From an uncultured Succinivibrionaceae bacterium (lineage in GTDB: Bacteria > Pseudomonadota > Gammaproteobacteria > Enterobacterales > Succinivibrionaceae), in the NCBI GenBank assembly GCA_949286015.1, contig CASEBB010000047.1, positions 1-39,679 of the forward strand: a stretch of 39,679 nt of DNA, read 5' to 3'. Positions within the stretch are counted from its first letter, which is position 1; each line of letters starts with the position of its first letter. The translations under genes and the position numbers were made by a program. The notes beneath the pieces were generated by a model. It was given only the letters and a program-made list of their open reading frames with translations. It was not told the DNA's origin and made no database searches. Positions 1 through 8,922 of this stretch are shown here, piece by piece.

Positions 1-59
1 GCTGGCTAGATCATTATAGATCAAACATAGGCACACTATAGGGCGGTGACGGCGGCGGT

Positions 60-632
60 GTGTTTAGAGTGCGATTTCACCTCTTTTTACATAGAACCTC
101 ATTGCTGCGTGACTTTAACCTGCACACCATTTTGCGCCTACCGTCGGGTATTTTCTACGCGCCCGGCGTACAGACTAACGTTCTCTTCTTTGAGAAGGGC
201 AAAGCGACTCAAGATGTGTGGGTCTATGATCTACGTACTGGCTCTCACTTCTCGCTTACTCGTAATCCGCTGAGAAGGGGGCACTTGGATGATTTTGTTA
301 GCTGCTATCAGCCTCTGGGTAAGGGCACCTATGGTGAACGCCATGAGACCTACGACCCAGAGATCAATCCAAGCGGTCGCTGGCGCCGCTTCAGTGCTCA
401 GGAGTTTTTAGCGCAAGCTGATTGCAATCTCAATGTACCAACGTGGATTGCTGCCGAGAAGAGCGATGTGGAGCAGATGGACTTAGGCCAGCTCCTTGAA
501 GAGATGCAGAGCAAGCTTGACGAGGTCAATTCTGGCTTTGCTTATATCAAGCAAGTGCTCAGCACTACACCTGCTGCGCAGCAGCTTGGCTTAACTGCAG
601 ATGAGACCAGCGAGGTAGATAATGGACTTTAA
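60..632 (+). pseudogene. hsdM: Type I restriction-modification DNA methylase (HsdM), C-terminal remnant
   Basis: The translated residues from about 18 onward match the C-terminal third of HsdM N6-adenine methylases: NLHTILRLPSG, then GVQTNVLFF, then VWVYDLRT, followed by the usual C-terminal helical tail. Full HsdM proteins are around 480-530 residues and carry the catalytic NPPF/NPPY motif and SAM-binding motif I; neither is present. All three forward frames are closed by stops within the first 50 bases (TAG at 39-41 in this frame), so the gene is truncated inside the window and not merely cut by its edge. The first ten or so codons do not look like HsdM. The stop codon overlaps the start of hsdS by 11 bases, the normal hsdM-hsdS coupling. 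An active methylase is not expected unless an intact hsdM lies elsewhere. Confidence 0.7.
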
Positions 633-1878
633 GCCGCTACGCAATCACATCATGCAGCTGGCTATTTCTGGTCAGCTGGTACCACAGCTCGACAGTGAGC
701 CAGAGGTGAAGCAGATTGGGCCTGCTCCTGAGAAGGTGCCTTTTGCTATCCCAGAGAAGTGGAAGTGGGTGCAGCTTGGAGAAGTGTTCTCAATGCAGGC
801 TGGTAAATCCATTCGAGCATCACAGATTGCTGACAGCGGTCTATACCCTTGCTATGGTGGTAACGGTCTTCGAGGATACGTCGATTCATTTAATGTTAGT
901 GGAACCTACAATCTAATAGGCAGGCAAGGAGCGCTATGCGGTAATATTCATTTGGTGTCAGGTGACTTTTACGCAACAGAGCATGCAGTGGTTGCAAAGC
1001 ATTCTGACGTTATTGATCCACGTTGTGCTTATTACTTCTTAACAAGCCTTAACTTGAACCAATACGCAACGGCAACAGCACAGCCAGGATTAGCTGTGTC
1101 AAAAATCGCTAAGGTTTACTGTCCGCTTGCACCTATTAATGAGCAGCACCGCATCGCGGCAGTGGTCGACGATCTTTTTGGGCGTCTCGATCAGATGGAG
1201 TCTGCCTACAGTGAGTTTGCAGGGCCAATGACGGAGCACTTCCGCAACACTGTGCTACAGATGGCTATTAGCGGTCAGCTGGTGCCTCAGCTCGACACTG
1301 AGCCAGAGGTGAAGCAGATTGGGCCTGCCCCTGAGAAGGTGCCGTTTGCTATACCTGAGAAGTGGAAGTGGGTGGAGCTTGGAAAGCTCTTGCCTTTTGG
1401 TAGATCAAAGCAAGTAAAACCTGAACAAATCCCTGCAAACTCGTGGCTCCTAGGGCTGGAGGAGATCGAGAGCAATGGCGGACTTATCCGCAAATGTTAC
1501 GACTGGGAGTCAATCAACAGTAACAAGAGTGCCTTTAAAGCAGGGAACGTGCTGTACAGCAAAATGCGTCCGTATCTGAACAAAGCCATCATCGCTGATG
1601 AGGATGGCTTTTGCTCGACGGAGCTGCTTGTATTGGATGTCAATCAAGCACATCTTCCGTTACATGCGGGTTTCTTGCTTTATTTCCTTCGTGCTCCTTA
1701 CTTCGTTATCATGGCTACAAAGCACTCCCATGGGCAGAAACCTCGTTTAGACATCAAGGAGGGAAAGAAATTCCTTGTACCAGTCCCTCCTTTGGCCGAG
1801 CAGCGCCGCATCGTAGCCAAGCTCGAAGAGCTCTTCTTCGGCGTGGATAAGCTGGGCAGCTTAGTCGCCTTTACCTAA
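622..1878 (+). CDS. hsdS: Type I restriction-modification specificity subunit HsdS
   Basis: This is the DNA-recognition subunit that directs HsdM and HsdR to a bipartite target. The 418 residues show the classic two-fold layout: a short N-terminal conserved segment (ISGQLVPQL around residues 16-24), first target-recognition domain (about 50-180), central conserved helix (EQHRIAAVVDDLFGRLDQ, about 173-190), a second copy of the ISGQLVPQL segment near 217, second recognition domain (about 250-380), and a distal helix (EQRRIVAKLEELFFGVDK). The distal helix stops early, as expected because the N-terminal segment supplies the matching half. The ATG lies inside the end of the hsdM remnant with GAGG upstream, so translation is probably coupled. 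The two recognition domains are flanked by near-identical 141-bp direct repeats. No hsdR is in the window. Confidence 0.93.
   Translation: MDFKPLRNHIMQLAISGQLVPQLDSEPEVKQIGPAPEKVPFAIPEKWKWVQLGEVFSMQAGKSIRASQIADSGLYPCYGGNGLRGYVDSFNVSGTYNLIGRQGALCGNIHLVSGDFYATEHAVVAKHSDVIDPRCAYYFLTSLNLNQYATATAQPGLAVSKIAKVYCPLAPINEQHRIAAVVDDLFGRLDQMESAYSEFAGPMTEHFRNTVLQMAISGQLVPQLDTEPEVKQIGPAPEKVPFAIPEKWKWVELGKLLPFGRSKQVKPEQIPANSWLLGLEEIESNGGLIRKCYDWESINSNKSAFKAGNVLYSKMRPYLNKAIIADEDGFCSTELLVLDVNQAHLPLHAGFLLYFLRAPYFVIMATKHSHGQKPRLDIKEGKKFLVPVPPLAEQRRIVAKLEELFFGVDKLGSLVAFT
640..1383 (+). repeat. 141-bp direct repeats inside hsdS (640-780 and 1243-1383)
   Basis: The DNA at 640-780 and 1243-1383 is closely similar over 141 bp without gaps and encodes the same stretch, from the ISGQLVPQL segment to the KWKWV motif that opens each recognition domain. 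Most differences are third-position changes. The copies are 603 bp apart. Such repeats let recognition domains be exchanged or deleted by homologous recombination, an established route to new type I specificities. Confidence 0.85.
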
Positions 1879-1943
1879 TGGTTAGCCATCACAGCCCCGC
1901 AGCATGTCTCTTAGCGGTAAGCACTTGTGGGGCGGGCGCTGTA

Positions 1944-1969
1944 ATGGTCTGAGCCTTGTCTCAGACCAT
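1944..1969. terminator. Perfect 10-bp inverted repeat after hsdS
   Basis: ATGGTCTGAG and its exact reverse complement CTCAGACCAT are separated by a six-base loop, 66 bases past the hsdS stop. There is no following T-run on either strand, so it may be a factor-assisted terminator or a dispersed palindrome. It directly follows a GGGGCGGGCGCTGT motif (about 1929-1942) that recurs at 3028-3041 and in the 6475-7310 array. Confidence 0.4.
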
Positions 1970-2114
1970 GGCGCTCATGCGTGGTGTATTGGGGATTTGC
2001 CACCATCGAGATGGGAAAAGGGTGGTGTGGTGGCATAAGGGACAGAGCTCTGTGCGTGGAAATCACTGCGGCGGTGAGACAGGAAAAACAGCAGAGACAC
2101 CGCGTATCTTGGGC

Positions 2115-2807
2115 TTAGGATGCACTCCCCAGAGTCAGCTGCCGTAAGGCGGCGACATCAGGTAAGAGATAGGCAGCATGCCACGACTCCGGCTTGCCAC
2201 ACTCATTGCCACCATAGCCCCATAATGCCGCAGCGGAAATGACCTTAGCGCGATTAGCGGCCATGATGTCATTGAGGTGGTCACCGACGTAGACCGTCTC
2301 ATAAGGCTGCACGCTAAGCTGCTCCATGGTCTTGAGGATAGGCTCAGGATGTGGCTTACTGTGGGTAATACTGTCACAGCCTAAGATCACTTCAAGGTCA
2401 GGGTAAAAGGCAAAGCGCTGTAAGAGCTCTTGAGCCATGTGCTCGTACTTGTTGGTGACAATGGCAAGCTTCACCTGCTGACGCTTCAGATCGTCCAAAA
2501 GGTCAGTAATGCCTGCAAAAGGCTTGGTGTAAACGCAGATATGCTCGACGTAATACTGCGCAAAGTACGAGCGCATCACGCCTTCAATATCAGCGCTGGC
2601 GTGCTCAGCTACAGGCACGCCCAGCTTGAGCATTTCGCGCATACCAGCGGTGACCTTAGTGCGGGCTAGGGCCTCAGAGATAGGCTGATAACCAAAGTGC
2701 TCAAGAGTGGCATTGCAGGCGGCAATGATGTCAGGAGCGGTGTCTAAGAGGGTGCCGTCAAGATCAAAGATCACGGCTTGAGGATGGAGACAAGGGAGGC
2801 GGGCCAT
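2115..2807 (-). CDS. HAD-family phosphatase, phosphoglycolate / MurNAc-6-phosphate phosphatase-like
   Basis: A 230-residue HAD-superfamily hydrolase. Motif I is FDLDGTLLDTAPD near residues 15-27 (the nucleophile and acid aspartates), motif II is VTNK near 128, motif III is the lysine of SKPHPEP near 158, and motif IV is GDHLNDIMAAN near 183. The helical cap between motifs I and II has the size seen in Gph (phosphoglycolate phosphatase) and in MupP/YieH-type enzymes. Motifs TAPD, TNK and SKPxPEP fit both Gph and MupP, so the substrate cannot be fixed from sequence. The ATG directly precedes the conserved N-terminal strand. The gene stands alone, converging with hsdS, and is separated from speB by 369 bases including the speB terminator. 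Confidence 0.85.
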   Translation of the reverse strand: MARLPCLHPQAVIFDLDGTLLDTAPDIIAACNATLEHFGYQPISEALARTKVTAGMREMLKLGVPVAEHASADIEGVMRSYFAQYYVEHICVYTKPFAGITDLLDDLKRQQVKLAIVTNKYEHMAQELLQRFAFYPDLEVILGCDSITHSKPHPEPILKTMEQLSVQPYETVYVGDHLNDIMAANRAKVISAAALWGYGGNECGKPESWHAAYLLPDVAALRQLTLGSAS

Positions 2808-3176
2808 AGGTCTTTAGAGGCTCAAAGAAAACGGAGAACAGAGAGCAGGAAGTAGGGGAGAGCAGGGGTATTACCATAAGTGTTACCCTCATCTGTGGTC
2901 GTGCTGTTGGCCTTGCTCTAACCTCGAGATAAGACAGCTGTACTGTAGCTGCGCTTTTATCTTTGGGTACACCCAGAGGCGTAAGCAGAGCCTTTAGCAG
3001 TAGGGTAACTCTTATGGTGTGGTGGCTATGGGGCGGGCGCTGTAACCGATCGCTTATTGAGAGTGCTGAAGGCCTTGCGAAACAAATACGGCAGCTTCAC
3101 CTTGTGAGGTGAGCTGCCGTGTGCGCATGATTAGCAGGTCGACTTGTCCGCAGAGCTAACGCTGGGCGCCTTCGGC
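2808..3176. other. Intergenic region with dispersed repeat motifs
   Basis: No coding region is visible. It holds a CTCGAGATAA core at 2923-2932 preceded by a TTACCCT...TTGC...GCTCTA context resembling the 100-bp repeats at 22280 and 28675, a GGGGCGGGCGCTGT motif at about 3028-3041, and the speB terminator at 3088-3120. Confidence 0.6.
3088..3120 (-). terminator. Rho-independent terminator of speB
   Basis: A 13-bp stem with a single bulge (CGGCAGCTTCACC against GGTGAGCTGCCG) lies 57 bases past the speB stop. On the minus strand the stem is followed by the T-rich TATTTGTTT. Position and polarity fit termination of speB. Confidence 0.7.
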
Positions 3177-4118
3177 CTACTTGCGATCCTTGCCTACAGC
3201 AAAGAGGTGTAAGAACTCCACCGCTAAGGTAGCACCCGCTAAGGCCGTAATATCGCCATGATCGTAAGCAGGCGATACTTCCACAATATCAGCACCGACA
3301 ATGTGCAGATCCTTTAACGCCCGCACAATCTTCAGCGCCTTATCCGTGGTAAGACCACCGCACACTGGCGTGCCCGTGCCTGGAGCATACGCAGGGTCTA
3401 AGCAGTCAATGTCAAAGGTGAGGTAAACCGGACGGTCACCTACGGTGTCATACACGCGCTTGACCAGCTCCTCTACACTGAGGTCATTAGCCAGCGCCCC
3501 ATGCAGCACCGTAAAGCCTAAGGACTTATCGTACTCAGTACGGATACCAATCTGCACCGAGTGATCAGGATCGATTAAACCCTCTTTTGGCGCATGGTAG
3601 AACATGGTGCCGTGGTCGCAGTCACTGCCATTAGAGTAGGTGTCAGAGTGCGCATCAAAGTGCACTAAGGCCATCTGACCAAAGTGCTTAAAGTGGCCAC
3701 GTAACAGTGGCAGGGTAATAAAGTGGTCACCACCAAAGGTAAGACACTTCTTACCAGAGGCAATCAGCTTGTCGCAGTGCTCGGTTAAAGCAGCGCACAT
3801 GGCCTTGCTGTCACCAGATGGGTAGACCAGATCGCCGCAGTCAATGACGCTCAGCTTGTCTTTGAGGCAGAAGTCCCATGGGTAGCGGCAGTGCTCCCAG
3901 TCAAGCTGTGGGCTAATGCCACGAATGGCTTGTGGGCCAAAGCGTGTGCCGGAGCGGCCTGAGGTAGCCATATCAAAAGGCACACCTGTAATCGCCACAT
4001 CGGCCTCGACCGTGTATGGGTTAAAGCACAGCGGGCTACGTAAAAAGCCAAAGCTGTTGGCGATAAGCGAGATGTCCTCAACGTTGTTGAGAGTTTGGAA
4101 TGGAGTCTTAGTGGCCAT
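3177..4118 (-). CDS. speB: Agmatinase (agmatine ureohydrolase) SpeB
   Basis: SpeB hydrolyses agmatine to putrescine and urea in the cytoplasm, the second step of the arginine-to-putrescine route begun by SpeA, encoded just upstream on the same strand. The 313-residue protein aligns with E. coli SpeB over its length: FGFLRSPL near the N-terminus, [11 protein letters not shown], then the manganese-binding signatures of the ureohydrolase family, GGDHF (about 143), DAHSDT (about 165-170) and DIDCLDP (about 244-250). The ATG at 4118 was preferred; an in-frame GTG four codons upstream (4130) is the alternative. No strong ribosome binding site separates them. A terminator-like hairpin stands between speA and speB and another follows speB, suggesting separate or attenuated transcription. 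Confidence 0.95.
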   Translation of the reverse strand: MATKTPFQTLNNVEDISLIANSFGFLRSPLCFNPYTVEADVAITGVPFDMATSGRSGTRFGPQAIRGISPQLDWEHCRYPWDFCLKDKLSVIDCGDLVYPSGDSKAMCAALTEHCDKLIASGKKCLTFGGDHFITLPLLRGHFKHFGQMALVHFDAHSDTYSNGSDCDHGTMFYHAPKEGLIDPDHSVQIGIRTEYDKSLGFTVLHGALANDLSVEELVKRVYDTVGDRPVYLTFDIDCLDPAYAPGTGTPVCGGLTTDKALKIVRALKDLHIVGADIVEVSPAYDHGDITALAGATLAVEFLHLFAVGKDRK

Positions 4119-4195
4119 GGTAGTACTCACTAATGGTGCGAGATCCGAAGCATGGGTAATGACAAGAAGAGACGTGCTCTAAAGAAGCAAGTTAA

Positions 4196-4219
4196 GCGCT
4201 CAAGGCTGTACTTGAGCGC
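4196..4219 (-). terminator. Terminator-like hairpin after speA
   Basis: GCGCTCAAG and CTTGAGCGC form a perfect 9-bp stem with a six-base loop, 60 bases past the speA stop. On the minus strand it is followed by TTAACTTGCTTCTTT, a loose T-rich tract. It probably ends or attenuates speA transcription before speB. Confidence 0.6.
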
Positions 4220-4278
4220 CGACGCCGCTCTTAAAGCAGCGTCCGCGCTTGCAGCGCTTGCTGCCATTACCGCCAAGA

Positions 4279-6186
4279 TTACAGATTCTCGATCTGATCT
4301 TCTTCGAGGTAGGTATAGCCGTACAGGCCCGACTTAAAGTCGTTAATCAGCTGGCGCTGCATGCTCTCATCTAAGTCGCTGTCACGCACGGAGCTAGTGA
4401 ACTCATTGAGCAGCTTAGATGGATCTAATTGCACGTACTGCAGCATGTCAGCTACGGTATCGCCCTCATCAGACAGGCGCGTTTGCACCTTGCCATGGTC
4501 GTAGACAAAGACGTCCACCGACTCCGTGTCGCCAAAGAGATTGTGCATATTGCCCAGAATCTCCTGATAGGCGCCCACCATAAAGAAACCAATGTATGGT
4601 GGGTTGTTGGAGTCGTACTCCGGAAATGGCATCGTTGAGGCAATGTCATCACCATCGATGTAGTGGTCAATGGTGCCGTCGGAATCACAGGTGATGTCAA
4701 GGAGAACCGCCCGCCGTGTCAGGGGCTTATCAAGGAACTCCAATGGCATCACAGGGAAGATCTGGTCGATACCCCACGCATCTGGCAGGCTCTGGAAGAG
4801 CGAGAAGTTGACGTAGAGCTTATCGGCCATGCGCTCTTCAAGCTCGTCGATAATGACACGGTGCGACTTGTTGAGCGGATCGAGCATGTGCGTCAGCTCG
4901 CAGCAAATGGCGAGGTACATTTGCTCGGCCCACGCACGCTGCTGTAAGGTGTAATCACCCAGCACAAAGCCATGGTGGATGTCGTTGAGATCCAGCTGGC
5001 TGTCGTGTAACCACTCACGCAGTGAGCGGTGCTGCTTTTCCTCGTGCATGGCTTCCCACGTGTGCCACAGCGATTGCAGCACGCGCGGTGGCTCCTCACC
5101 ATTAGGGCCTTGCTCCGGTGGTGTCACCGTGCGGATATCATCACGAATGCGCTCCACACCAATGACGTTGGATACCAGCACCGTGTGGTAGGCCGTGGTA
5201 GCACGTCCCGACTCGGTGATCACCGTTGGATGTGGCAGGTTGAATTCTTTGCAGACATCACCCACAGCGTAGATGATGTTGTTGGCATACTCGCGCAAGC
5301 CGTAGTTTACGGAGCCGTCTGATTGTGAGCGGGTGCCCTCGTAGTCCACACCCAGACCGCCACCAACATCAAAGCAGGTGATAGGCGCGCCTAATTGGCA
5401 CAGCTGCGCATAGAAGCGAGCGGACTCACGCACACCGTTGGTGATGTCGCGGATGTTGGACATCTGTGAGCCTAAGTGGAAGTGGATTAACTGCAAGCAG
5501 GATAGCTTATCGGAGTCCTTGAGCTCTTGCACTAAATGCAGAATCTGGGAGGCAGAGAGGCCAAACTTGGATTTCTCACCACCTGAGGCTTGCCACTTAC
5601 CAGAGCCTTGTGAGGCTAAGCGGGCGCGTACACCTAAGCGTGGCGTGACTTGCAGCTTGTCGGCTTCTTCTAAGGCTAAGCGCAGCTCAGAGAGCTTCTC
5701 AATGACGATGTAGACCTTATGGCCCATTTTTTCGCCATTGAGTGCCATGCGGATGTACTCGCGGTCTTTGTATCCGTTGCAGACGATGACGCTGCGGGTA
5801 CGACTAGCATGAGCAAGCACTACCATGAGCTCGGCTTTAGAACCGGCTTCGAGGCCCATAGGCTCGCCTGACTGGGTGAGAGTTTCGATAACGCGGCGGT
5901 GTTGATTGACCTTGATAGGGAAAACGAGGAAGTAATCGCCGTTATAGCCGTAGTTATCGCGAGCTTCTTGGAAAGCGCGGTTAATGGAACGCACGCGGTG
6001 AGGGAGGATTTGCGGGAAGCAAAAGAGTGCGGGAAGGCGCTGACCACTTTTTTCGCGGGAAGCGACCAGTTCTGCCAGATCAACTCGGGCGTCAGGGATA
6101 TCCGGATCAGGACAGACCTCGACATGACCCTTGTCATTGATGGTGAAGTAATTGTTACCCCACCATTCAAGGTTGAAACCACTCAC
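4279..6186 (-). CDS. speA: Biosynthetic arginine decarboxylase SpeA
   Basis: SpeA is a PLP-dependent fold-III decarboxylase that converts arginine to agmatine. From WWGNNYF near residue 7 to the end ([16 protein letters not shown]) the protein follows E. coli SpeA closely. PLP and substrate signatures include [10 protein letters not shown] with the Schiff-base lysine (about 76-85), [18 protein letters not shown] and CDSDG near the C-terminus. The GTG at 6186 is chosen because homology begins there and AGGA stands about 11 bases upstream. The frame stays open to a TTG at 6441 and includes two ATGs (6378, 6348), but those 85 codons show no SpeA similarity, are cysteine-rich and lack ribosome binding sites. 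With the GTG start it is 635 residues against 658 in E. coli. It lies upstream of speB in the same orientation. Confidence 0.95.
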   Translation of the reverse strand: MSGFNLEWWGNNYFTINDKGHVEVCPDPDIPDARVDLAELVASREKSGQRLPALFCFPQILPHRVRSINRAFQEARDNYGYNGDYFLVFPIKVNQHRRVIETLTQSGEPMGLEAGSKAELMVVLAHASRTRSVIVCNGYKDREYIRMALNGEKMGHKVYIVIEKLSELRLALEEADKLQVTPRLGVRARLASQGSGKWQASGGEKSKFGLSASQILHLVQELKDSDKLSCLQLIHFHLGSQMSNIRDITNGVRESARFYAQLCQLGAPITCFDVGGGLGVDYEGTRSQSDGSVNYGLREYANNIIYAVGDVCKEFNLPHPTVITESGRATTAYHTVLVSNVIGVERIRDDIRTVTPPEQGPNGEEPPRVLQSLWHTWEAMHEEKQHRSLREWLHDSQLDLNDIHHGFVLGDYTLQQRAWAEQMYLAICCELTHMLDPLNKSHRVIIDELEERMADKLYVNFSLFQSLPDAWGIDQIFPVMPLEFLDKPLTRRAVLLDITCDSDGTIDHYIDGDDIASTMPFPEYDSNNPPYIGFFMVGAYQEILGNMHNLFGDTESVDVFVYDHGKVQTRLSDEGDTVADMLQYVQLDPSKLLNEFTSSVRDSDLDESMQRQLINDFKSGLYGYTYLEEDQIENL

Positions 6187-6475
6187 TGGGCAAGATGTCC
6201 TACAAAGGGGCTCGCTAAAGTTTAAGGAGCCAGGAACATAAATCCTGACGACGCATAGCTTGATGACGTCAGGGGCGGGTTTTTTCTTAGCGGCGCATTG
6301 TGCCAAAGATGGGGGCTGCACACAAGGGAAAATTTGTGAAAAACGCATCAAATGTGGGTTAGGTTCTGCAGAGGGCATAAATAGGCCCGCAGCTGGGGCA
6401 AACAAGAGGAGCGCTCTAACCAGTTTTGCGCCCTGTGGCAAGGCGTTAGCGTTGGCTTATGGTGCGTGTGTGCGC
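6187..6475. other. speA upstream region
   Basis: This stretch lies between the chosen speA start and the 135-bp array. The speA frame remains open on the minus strand but looks non-coding. A 13-codon ORF with good context to speA (6256 down to 6215, minus) begins MRRQ and ends 28 bases before the speA GTG; it has no clear ribosome binding site. No convincing -35/-10 pair was seen. Confidence 0.4.
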
Positions 6476-7310
6476 TGTACTTGAGCACCCTTGAGATAAA
6501 GGCGCCCCCAAAGCACATCAGGCGTCAGCCCTTACCCTGCTGACTCATAGTGGATAGCGAGGGGCGAGCGCTGTTGTGTGCCCCTGTCCTTGATCTGCTT
6601 ACCCTCAAGATAATTGCGCCGTGATGCGCGTTGAATCCGCACCCCAAAGAGCAGTAGGCGCCCGCCCTTACCCTGAAGACTCATAGTGGATAGCGAGGGG
6701 CGGGCGCTGTTGTGTGCTCCTGTGCTTGCTCTGATCACCCTCGAGATAATGGCGCCGACAGGCGCTTTTAAGCCCCCAAAGCGCAGCAGGCATCAGCATT
6801 CAGCAGTGGTCTCGTAGTTGAGAACGAGTGGCGGGCGTTGTTGTGTACCCCAGTGCTTGCTCTGCTCACCCTTGAGATAATGGCGCCGTTAGGCGCCTTG
6901 AAGCTGCACCCCAAAGAGCAACAGGCGTCAGCCCTTAACCAGCTTGCTCATATTGGAGCGAGGTGTGGGGGCTATTGCGTGCCCTTGTGTTTGCTCTGCT
7001 CACCCTCGAGATAATGGCGTCGACAAGCGCTTTGAAGCCGTACCCCAAAGAACAGCAGGCGTCAGCCCTTACCATGCTGACTCATAGTGGATAGCGAGGG
7101 GCGGGCGCTGTTGTGTGTCCCTGTGCTTGATCTGATCACCCTCAAGATAATGGCGCGACAAGCGCTGTGAATCCGCACCCCAAAGAGCAGCAGACGTCAG
7201 CCCTTAACCAGCTGGCTCATATTGGAGCGAAGGGGCGGGCGCTGTTGTGTGCCCCAGTGCTTGCTCTGACTGCTCTCGAGATAAGAGCGCCGTTAGGCGC
7301 TGTCAGGCGC
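6475..7310. repeat. Tandem array, six copies of a 132-136-bp unit
   Basis: Reading the anchor AAAGAGCAGCAGGCGTCAG as unit start, copies begin at 6510, 6646, 6778, 6913, 7047 and 7182, spacing 136, 132, 135, 134 and 135 bp. Each unit carries CAGCCCTTACC, a GGGGCGGGCGCTGTTGTGTG-like block, a CTCGAGATAA or CTTGAGATAA or CTCAAGATAA core (seven instances, about 6490, 6604, 6740, 6871, 7003, 7139, 7275) and a small hairpin such as GGCGCC-GTTA-GGCGCC next to the core. The copies have diverged by substitutions and small indels. No long ORF runs through the array on either strand. It lies between the divergent speA and apt genes. Confidence 0.9.
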
Positions 7311-7432
7311 TGCCATCAGCTCTTATGGCCATCTTCAGCAGCTTCCTGCCCCAACTTCGAGAGGCTACGCACTGTACACTTGCTTTGTGCATAAATACGC
7401 TCTTTTACCGCAACATGTGCTCACTTTTGGGC

Positions 7433-7438
7433 TATAAT
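7433..7438 (+). promoter_or_regulatory. Likely -10 element of the apt promoter
   Basis: A perfect TATAAT lies 67 bases before the apt start. The -35 region is weak: no good TTGACA match at 17 bp spacing, with TTTACC somewhat too far upstream. The start point would fall near 7445. Confidence 0.5.
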
Positions 7439-7504
7439 CTCCCAGTTTGCTCGTTATGCCCTACACGCCCCACGCGTGCTTTTCTCGTGCAAGAGGAGAA
7501 GACT

Positions 7505-8080
7505 ATGGCCTTGGCCAAAGATGTGCTGCAAAACAAAGAAGAGCAGCTAAACTTCCTAAAGTCTACTATCACCAGCATCCCTGATTACCCAATCAAGGGT
7601 ATCCTCTTTCGCGATATCACCTCTCTGTGCGAAAATGCTCAGGCATTTAATCTCACCTGCGACCTCATCGCCGAGGCCTTTAAAGACGAGCATATCGATA
7701 AGGTCGTCTCCGGCGAAGCCCGTGGCTTTGTCTTCGGTGCCCCTGTCGCCGCCAAGTTAGGCGCTGGCTTTGTCATGGTGCGTAAGCCTCATAAGCTGCC
7801 ACGTGAGACCATCTCTGAGTCCTATACCCTTGAGTACGGCACCAACGAGCTGCAAATGCATAAGGACTCCATTAAGCCAGGTGAGCGTGTCCTCTGTCTT
7901 GACGACCTGCTAGCCACCGGCGGTACCGCTGCCGCCATGTGCCGCTTAGTGCAGCGCGAGGGCGGTATCATCGTTAAAGCGGCCTTTGTCATTGATTTGG
8001 TCGATTTGGGTGGCTGTGCTAAAATCAAAGCCGAATGCGGCGTAGACTGCTTTAGCTTGCTGGATTTTCCAGGTCACTAA
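7505..8080 (+). CDS. apt: Adenine phosphoribosyltransferase
   Basis: Apt salvages adenine, combining it with PRPP to give AMP and pyrophosphate in the cytoplasm. The 191-residue protein shows YPIKGILFRDIT (about 27-38), the adenine-site segment EARGFVFG, the KLPRET loop, and the PRPP-binding motif VLCLDDLLATGGTAAA near 128-143. Length is slightly above the usual 180. The ATG at 7505 is favoured because AGGAG stands 7-8 bases upstream and homology begins there; an open frame back to 7247 is spurious. The gene lies ahead of dnaX in the same orientation, as in E. coli, but with an 840-base gap and a terminator between them, so cotranscription is unlikely. Confidence 0.95.
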   Translation: MALAKDVLQNKEEQLNFLKSTITSIPDYPIKGILFRDITSLCENAQAFNLTCDLIAEAFKDEHIDKVVSGEARGFVFGAPVAAKLGAGFVMVRKPHKLPRETISESYTLEYGTNELQMHKDSIKPGERVLCLDDLLATGGTAAAMCRLVQREGGIIVKAAFVIDLVDLGGCAKIKAECGVDCFSLLDFPGH

Positions 8081-8133
8081 AGCACCGTTTAAGCTGCATG
8101 CAGCACAAGAGATAGGCAGAGCTTCTCTGCAAG

Positions 8134-8170
8134 CAAAGGGGGTAGCGGGGCTACCCTTTGTTGTCTTTTG
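8134..8170 (+). terminator. Terminator of apt
   Basis: CAAAGGGGGTAGC pairs with GCTACCCTTTG around a short G-rich loop, allowing two unpaired Gs, and is followed by TTGTCTTTTG. It lies about 55 bases after the apt stop. Confidence 0.6.
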
Positions 8171-8741
8171 TGCGCAGCACCGTGTGTTGCGGTAAGTGCT
8201 CTGCAGCGGCAGCACTGACCCCAGAGCCTCCGGCGCAGTGAGGTTCCCTCCATTCTGGCACTACCACAACCACAGTGCATATTGAAGCTTTTTAGCTTAG
8301 CTGTCTTATTGCTGCCACTTCAGCTCAGGAAAGCGCCTTGCTGCGTGCCCGCTGCTAAGTGGTGTTGCTCAATCTTTTCCCCTCGTTGTTACTTAGGGGC
8401 CGTGCTCTGTTTGCGGTGCTGGCTTTGCTCTTAGCCTTAGCTTGAGCCTCAGCTTCAGCACTTACCACGCACGTTTCCTCTTTTCCCTTAAACCCCTTTT
8501 CCCTTACAGTGTTCTTTCACTGCGAGCCTCTGCTGTGCAGTTGGTGTGGTGACTCTGTAGTTAGCCTCTGCCTGTCATGTAAGATGCAACTTTTGCCTCG
8601 TACAGCGCAGCAAGGAATAGGGGCGTAAGCCAACACATGGTGCGCTTCAGAGGGCTTAAGACGCTTCAGGGGCTTAAGCGCAGACGTAGCGTCGGCTGCG
8701 ATGCGCTCATGGCACTGAGCTTAAGCCTAGGAGTGAGTGAT

Positions 8742-8869
8742 TTCATAACTGACGGATGCAGGGGGAGTGCTGGCAACAGCCTACACCACGAGATAAAGGG
8801 TGCTGGTTAGCCTGAGCCTATCTTAATGGAGAGGCAAGCATGATTGCCCGAAATTCCGTCAGATATTAA
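8742..8869 (+). mobile_element. 128-bp element with terminal inverted repeats, copy 1 (MITE-like)
   Basis: Left end TTCATAACTGACGG, right end CCGTCAGATATTAA, whose reverse complement is TTAATATCTGACGG. Exactly 128 bp, as in copy 2 at 15218-15345. The middle carries CACGAGATAA, a variant of the shared core, and GGCAAGCATGATTGCC near the right end. No coding capacity. It ends 53 bases before the dnaX start. Confidence 0.75.
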
Positions 8870-8922
8870 GTAAGTCGTTCCTTACCAGTAACAACGCGCT
8901 GCTGTTTCAGGATTGGTGATTC

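Larger units (their letters stand above)
8081..8922. other. apt-dnaX intergenic region
   Basis: It holds the apt terminator at about 8134-8170 and one copy of the 128-bp inverted-repeat element (8742-8869) directly before dnaX. The central part, about 8171-8730, shows pyrimidine-rich stretches but no supported gene or RNA. Confidence 0.5.

Noticed and set aside
6187..6441. N-terminal extension of speA
   Set aside because: These codons are cysteine-rich, unlike SpeA, and the available TTG and ATG starts have no ribosome binding sites.
6475..7310. CRISPR array
   Set aside because: Units are about 135 bp with similarity along their whole length, not short repeats separated by unique spacers, and no cas genes are near.
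7247..7504. N-terminal extension of apt
   Set aside because: The frame is open but lacks similarity, contains the TATAAT promoter box, and the strong AGGAG site marks ATG 7505.
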